Under the pieces are notes generated by a model. The model made no database searches. It saw only the letters and a list, made by a program, of their open reading frames with translations, and was not told the DNA's origin. Made by a program: the position numbers and the translations under genes. DNA of 64,000 bases from Gavia stellata (taxonomy: Eukaryota > Chordata > Aves > Gaviiformes > Gaviidae): positions 71,020,888-71,084,887 of the forward strand of contig NC_082596.1 of NCBI RefSeq assembly GCF_030936135.1. Reading direction: 5' to 3'. Of this stretch, positions 57,641-64,000 are shown piece by piece (positions within the stretch are counted from its first letter, which is position 1; every line of letters starts with the position of its first letter).

Positions 57641-60600
57641 GTCAACAAGCAATGTCCACGTGCAATATCACTAGTCCTTGTCCATCTCTACTGCTCAACC
57701 CTGTAGTATTCCAGAAGTCTTCAGTATTGATGGAGCTTTCGACTTTGTACCAGCGTCATCAGAATAATTCCAATAAAATTGTGATGTTCAATCATGAAAA
57801 CATTAAATAAGCTTGACTCCAAAGTTCATGAATGTAACTAGTAGTATTTCAGCCTTTTATTTCAACCTGTCCCTTTCAGCACTACCTGTTCCAGTCTTCG
57901 CTCACCTATTTTCCTTGGTTCCTCCCTCCCTTACACTTTCTCCGACAATTCCCATTTTTCCTTGAGGTTTCCCACATGGCACTTCTTCAGGTCCACTAAT
58001 GCAAATCAAACTGACAAAATCTACTCCCTCTGTTTGTTTGAATATCAATCTCAACAGGTCAGTCCCACAGGATTTTGTTTTGATTCATTCTTATGGCACT
58101 TTGCATAATTTTCTCTTTTCTTCCTATGTTTTTTCATGTGTTCTTTCAGAAATTCTTATAAAGTATAATATACCCTTGAGATGAGGTTTCCAGGCCTGCA
58201 ATCGGTTTAGGTCACATTTTTTTCATTCTGTAAAACAGGCACTACATTCACTGTTTTAATCATATTCTCAGTTGTCCCAACACCAGTTCATACCCCAATG
58301 TCGTTCTCCTCATCTGATTGCAAGACTGTTGAAAAATCTCTCTTCCTATGCTTTAACTGGAGATTCCTTTGCCAATTCTTTGAGAAATCTCAGATTATTT
58401 GATCTCCCCCAGCTTGAGTGCAATAACGTTTCTTGAGTGTTACTCCTGTCTCCATTGAAGCTATTTATGTTTCCGTAATCTTATTAACATTTTCCATCTT
58501 CCCTTTACTCCCACTAAAATGTCACATTATTTGAAACTGAATCAAAGTATTCACTTAGTTTTGAGGCTAAACTGAAAATGCCTTCCATCTAGAGGTTAAA
58601 TACTCAATATGTAGAAGTTTTACTTCTTCTCCTTTAGCCCTTTTTCATTTGTTTTACTGTTCTTTGCAAGGTCTACTTTGTGTTGAGTCTCTGCTTGTTC
58701 TTAACATCCTTCTTGAAATGACTATTCTTCCAGTTAGCTCTGGAGTCCTTTTCCATTATTTTTTCCCCATTTGTTTGAGACAAATTTTAATAACATCAGC
58801 ACCTTGAGTTTGATGTTGAAGGCCCTCAGATTTCATTCTACCTGGATTCACTATCCAGTTCCCTTTGTATATTCAGGTTTACCTTCTTACCTAGCTACAA
58901 GTCTGTTCATGTTTAGCCTTACATTTAGCTAAAACTGAATTGACTTGTGAACACTAAACTAAGTTTTCTTTCTGTTTTCTATTTTACTTAAATGTCCTTA
59001 TCACTAACCAAGATGAAGCCCAAAATGGTATTATGTCCTGTTTTAGCAGTGACACTTTGGTGGAAGAGATTGTTTGTTTCCATGTAACATGGAATGTCTG
59101 TATCACACCATAGTTATTAGTGTTTATTTAGCTATTTCTAGATTTTTGTTGTTAACCTTCTGCAAAATGGTTCAAATCTCTGTTTCATCTCATGTCTATA
59201 TCACATGTTCTTGTTCCTGAAAGAAATCACCACTGTTATGTTGCACTAAGATTACACTGTAGCAGATGTGCATAGATACTGTGGTTCAGTAAGAAAATAT
59301 ACTGTTATTAAAATGTAAGCACATTTTTAATTTACAAATGTAGCCAGTAATGTGTTTTAAAAGATTCCCACTTCAGTTGTGTAGGAACAGCTGAGCTCCT
59401 TTTCAACTTTCTCAACTCTATCGACCTCAGAAATGTTAAGACTCTGGGGAACTATGCAATGATCATGTTGTTCCTCCTCCACCTGTAACATAAGGTGCTG
59501 AAGTTTGCCCCACTTAACTCTCTCGCAAGACTTTTCCTGTGTAACAGCAGTATATTTTTAAGGAATGCAAAAATTTTGGATGTGAAGATGGAAAATCCAT
59601 TGCTTCCCATGGTAATTTGAATTTGCCTATTTTTAACTTCCATGTTTTATTATATACTTCTACACTGGATTTTAAAAAAATCCTTTATTATTAGATGTTT
59701 TCTCCCTTTAATTATACTGCCTTCATATCACTTCTCAGTATTTTTTTTGATAAACTAATTGAGCCCTTCAAATTTCCTATTTTACAGTATTTTTTCCAGC
59801 TGTTGAATTGGATCATTTTCTCCAGTCTCCCCACATCCTTTAAAAACTATGGACAGTGTGAGTGGAGATAATGATTTGTTACAAGTCTTAGTGCTACTTC
59901 CATTTCTAGATCAACTAAACAGCCTTTCTGTATACTGAACAGCCTTATTAGCTGTTTTTTTCCTGGAAGATTCATAGAACATTAGCAAATCATTACCACT
60001 ATCGGCATGTGTGTGCGAGGGGAGCACTAGAGTTGTCAGCATGCCCAGATAAAAAGAATTATATTATTTTGGCCTTGTCCCCCCACAAAACACAAAATAT
60101 CAGTCACAAATAGTGCTGATGTGCTGTGCCTCCATGCTGATCCAGACTCTCTGAGGTCTGTTTTCAAAATGGTGGAGGGTAATTTGTGAGGGATTGTGTC
60201 TCTCTGTTGTGCAATCTGAGAGTAAAGTTGGGAATGAGATTTAGGAATTAGACACTGTACCACCCTGCTGCTTGGCTGCACTACTGACTGTCATATTCTT
60301 GGAAGAGAAACACTAATGTGGTCCCTGATAGGTGACTCACCTGAATGAAGGAAAAATACTGTGACAGTAACAGCTAGTGAGTGTGAGTCAAAATTAATAT
60401 TGCAGGATGAGATGTCTACTTTCTTGAATTTATAATTGCTTAGCAATGAAAATATGAGATTATAGTTGTCAGATACTCTGCTTTTCCTGACTTGGTCTTG
60501 CTATAATTTTCAGCACTCACAATTTGTTTGAAATTCAAGAACTGCAGAATTCCAATGTCGATGGAGTTTTAAACTGTCCTGTGACTAAAACTAATATAAA

Positions 60601-61974
60601 CTATGATTTTAAAACTGCACAGTCAAAAGAACAACAGAATAATCCTGAAACAGAAAACCATTTGTCTGATGATTCTGTCTAACAGAATATTATTTCTGGA
60701 TGCACCAATTTCTATCAAATAGAAACTTTAAAAAAAAAAAACAACTGCAGTTTTATGAGAAGCTAGCACTCTGGTCCTCTCTAGTAGGTCTAACAGGGTA
60801 AAATTATCAGTATACGCAATAGCGTTTAAACCCTTCTGCAAGAAATCTTTGTTTGCCACCTGGATTTTTTATTGACCTGTGGTTTTTGTTTCAAAGACCA
60901 CAAGTTCTATACACTTTTTAGTACTTAAAACATTGTGTTTGCATGTTCTGGACACCACAGAAAACTGTCCCCACACTGAAAATGCTTAATCACAAACAAA
61001 AAATGTAACCCTGCCTAACCCCTTCTAGTAGAAATGCCGCTTGGCAGGGGGTCATCGCAAGAGCCGCGTGTCACTTCCTTACCAGTACACGTACCTGTGC
61101 TGGTACTCAAAATAGGGCACAAATGTAACCTGTGGTGTGATTTTCACTGGACCTCTCTAAGGGCTTCATTTTAGTCTCTAAAGGCACCCACATAGCCTCA
61201 AGTTTTTCAAGGTGAAAGAGGGGAAGTTATGTGAAGAGTCTATGGAAGTTTGGGTAGGATATCGCTGTTTTAACAGTTAAGCGATGTACGGCACCTTCTT
61301 CATTCTGCAGCTGTTGAAAAATCTCAGAAACAATAATGTTTTTGTCCACTGCACTTTTCTATGTTTTCAAAGAAGCAACATGACTTACCTTATGTTTAAC
61401 TGCTAAGTATAAGTGCACTGTGTAACAAATAAATGTAAGCGGTGTAGGCTGGAGCCCTGGGACACATATTACTTATACATATCTTGTTGGTAACAGAACA
61501 TAAATACTTCACTAAAGTCTCCATTTGTAATTTGTGCTGAACGTTTCTGAACATATGAAATATGAATTACATTTTGTAATGGCCCTTTGTGTTGAGGTCT
61601 AGCAGGAAAATATTGTTCTCCATGAGACAAAGTAAATTGCAATGATTCCTGAAGGGACTTGACTTTTGTACAAGAAAATACATTTAATCTGACATAGTTA
61701 CTTTAATGATCTCTCGTGTTATCTTTTATTGAACACAAAATGAGGTACAGCCATCAAAGTTTAGCATGCTACTGAGTGCACCGTCATTAGATTACCAATA
61801 TGGGGCTAAAGGGAATTTTCTTAGCTCTACACACTTTTAGGGACTCACAAGTTTAGTAGAGTGGTCTGTACCACCTGGTATTTAAAGGAGGAAGGCTTGC
61901 AAAATGTAGCTTTAGAAACATGTACACTTGAAAGAAGTTAGAAACAATCATTCTCTCTTCACATGTATGAGGCA
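57641..61974. other. Intergenic, possibly old LINE remnants; otherwise nothing recognised
   Basis: Pyrimidine-rich on the plus strand up to about 59200, similar in texture to the antisense LINE regions. The remainder is AT-rich without recognised features. Confidence 0.4.
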
Positions 61975-62373
61975 TCAAGGGATCTCTTAAGAAGAGAGGG
62001 CTAAGAGGGGAACTCATCGCTGTCTTCAACTACCTACTGGGACGTTACAGAGAAGGCAGAGCCAGACTCTTATCAGCGGTGGACAGCAAAAGAACAATGG
62101 GTGACAGGTTTAAGTCGAAAGAAGGAAAATTCCAATTTGATAATAGGAAAAGGATTTCACAGTGACATGATCAGACATCAGAAAATGTTGCCCAGGGAGG
62201 CCATGGAATTTCCTTCTTTAGGGGATGCTACAAACTCAACCAGAAAGGGCCATATGCAACCTAATCAAACTTCAGAGCTAGATCTCAATTCAAAGTCAAC
62301 CCTCTGAACAGGAATTGGGGCCGGATGACACCAGAGGTCCTTTCCAACCTATGCTATTGCATGAATCTATGAT
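61975..62373 (+). mobile_element. CR1 LINE 3' end, sense, 5'-truncated
   Basis: This is the best-preserved CR1 in the window. From left to right it shows GAACTCATCGCTGTCTTCAAC, TACCTACTGGGACGTTACAG, AGAGCCAGACTCTTATCAG, TTGCCCAGGGAGGCCATGGA, AGGTCCTTTCCAACCTATGC and the end GAATCTATGAT. CR1 elements end in a short ATTCTATGAT-type microsatellite rather than a poly(A) tail, and are usually 5'-truncated, both as seen here. The 68-codon open frame at 62101-62307 is part of the non-functional element. Confidence 0.88.
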
Positions 62374-64000
62374 CTTATTCTAGGTTTTATCATAATTATA
62401 ATGTATCTATTATGTGAAACCTTATTTTATCTGTAAAATGGAGTATATTCATCTGTGACAGATGTTCTGAAGAATATAAATACATTACAGTTCCATATGA
62501 AGAAAACAAAATCACTATTGTCTTGTATTATAAATATGACTAATAATACTTCTTTAGGGTTAAATCTGCTTCCAGTTAGTTATGTAAGAATGAATCAGCT
62601 TCAGCAGAGGGTTTTATTAGCTTTTAACAGAATAACTGACAGCATAATCAGACTTTTTATTGTTTAGATATTCTTCATATGCAAACAATTGTTATACATA
62701 AATTTCGTAACTATTTTGCTGTGTTCATGATACCCCTTTCTTCATCTGATTACTGTTCCTAATCTCAGCACAGGATGAGACAGCACTGTGGAGAAACAGT
62801 GGGATGGGGGGAGAATTATAATGTATGTAAATGAAGCCTGCTGAAGCTACACTTTACAGTCTTTTGTTTATTTTGATCAGTTTGGTTTGGTCCATTTTTC
62901 TCCTTGAAGAGGGATCAGACATTTTTCTTCTTTAATATTCTCATTTGCAAAGCTTTTGCAAACAACTTTTTTTCAAAAAAACCCCCACAGAAATATCAGC
63001 TCTAATATCAAAGCAAGCTCAGAGGAAACAGCTGCACCCTGTACATTGATTTTAGTTAAACTAGCACAGAGAAAACTTGTTCCTGATACTTGCAAAGGCC
63101 TTTTGCAAAACCCAGCATCACGTGTTTGATAGTATACAGTTTCTTTCTAGGTTTTTAATGCTTTGAAAAAGAATTTGTGAAACTATATAGCCTGTTCACC
63201 ATAACATTTAAGATTAATCTCAGTTCTATCGTTGATACTGTAATACAGAGCCCAGCAAAGGTTTGTGGCATTCGTGTACATTTCCATGCCTTCACACATC
63301 TGACTTTATTTCATGTATAATAGTGGCAATTAGTTATTTTAAGTTTATAATTCTTGTTTTCATTATTATATCGTTTTAATGTATTAACTATACACTCAAC
63401 TTTAACTTTTCATGAATGTGGTTTTGGGGAGGAATTGGTTTGGGGTCTTTGTTTTCATTCTAGGAGATAAGGAAATGAGTAAAGCAGAAGTTTTCAAGCA
63501 TAGAAAAGCTGTTACTTGTGCAAGACCTTGTCTTACTCAGCCTAGACCTTTTGAGAAGTTGTCCTTGGTAACCTGATGTAGCTTTTTGTGGTAGTTGCTT
63601 TTTGTTAGTTACTTTTCAATGCACTAAGGAATTTCAAGGGTTAGGATGAACATTGAAGCAAACTAGAGAGGGGCAGGAAGCAGGTGTATCAGTTAAAGAG
63701 ACATAATTAATTAAGGAGATGCGCAGCTGTTACTTAATTCTGGTTTTTAATATAATACTCTCTTGAAAAGATTAAAGAATGACAGAAACCTCTCTCTTTA
63801 CATTGCAATAATTTTCCATTATAAAGCTGTATTTATACTTCTTTGTAATATTGCTGTTGACTACTTATTTTAGCTGAAATTTATTTTTAATCTGAAGGCA
63901 AAAGTAAGGGGTTTTGTATATTTAAAAAAGAAATTCAGACATGGTGTCCCGGGCATTTTTAAATGAACCTCATTTAGAAGCTTGACCTAGCTAGATGTTT
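62374..64000. other. Intergenic, nothing recognised
   Basis: AT-rich DNA to the end of the window, with no open frame above 70 codons and no recognised repeat. Confidence 0.6.

Noticed and set aside
62101..62307. 68-codon open frame in the sense CR1
   Set aside because: Lies in the 3' part of a truncated CR1, with no intact reverse transcriptase.

Overview
The window looks like bird nuclear DNA. Three things support this: interspersed CR1 LINE fragments, including one with the typical 3' end, two avian-type LTRs of endogenous retroviruses, and a conserved vertebrate gene pair with short introns. I cannot tell the species or order of bird.

Only about 8 kb of the 64 kb is genic. NDUFS6 (a mitochondrial complex I accessory subunit) lies on the minus strand with four coding exons between 21710 and 28811. 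MRPL36 (mitochondrial large-ribosomal protein bL36m) lies on the plus strand with its whole coding sequence in 29135-29458. The two are head to head across a CpG-rich promoter. A YY1-type motif contains the NDUFS6 start codon, and a perfect GTCACGTGAC box lies 10 bases beyond it. A GC box, an ETS-like core and an NRF-1-like site follow. Both products serve mitochondrial oxidative phosphorylation, one directly and one through translation of mitochondrially encoded subunits, so shared control makes sense.

Left flank (1-21.6 kb): AT-rich intergenic DNA with a truncated LTR (about 1215-2127, minus), a complete-looking solo LTR (8005-8752, minus) and two old antisense CR1/L3-like copies (about 12.2-13.9 kb and 14.0-14.7 kb). 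In other vertebrates NDUFS6 is transcribed towards IRX4, so this flank probably leads to the IRX4/IRX2 region; that is inference, and no IRX exon is seen here.

Right flank (30-64 kb): no gene I can recognise. It holds more antisense CR1/L3-like copies (about 36.0-36.3, 37.3-38.7 and 57.2-57.6 kb), a younger sense CR1 3' end (about 61.98-62.37 kb), fragments of old palindromic amniote repeats, and a GC-rich island of unknown nature (43.84-44.74 kb). It also holds a pair of related exon-like segments (41.5 and 42.6 kb) and several short tandem duplications. I found no convincing novel multi-gene system. The points most worth a second look are the divergent promoter, the solo LTR with inverted arms at one end, the GC-rich island and the exon-like pair.
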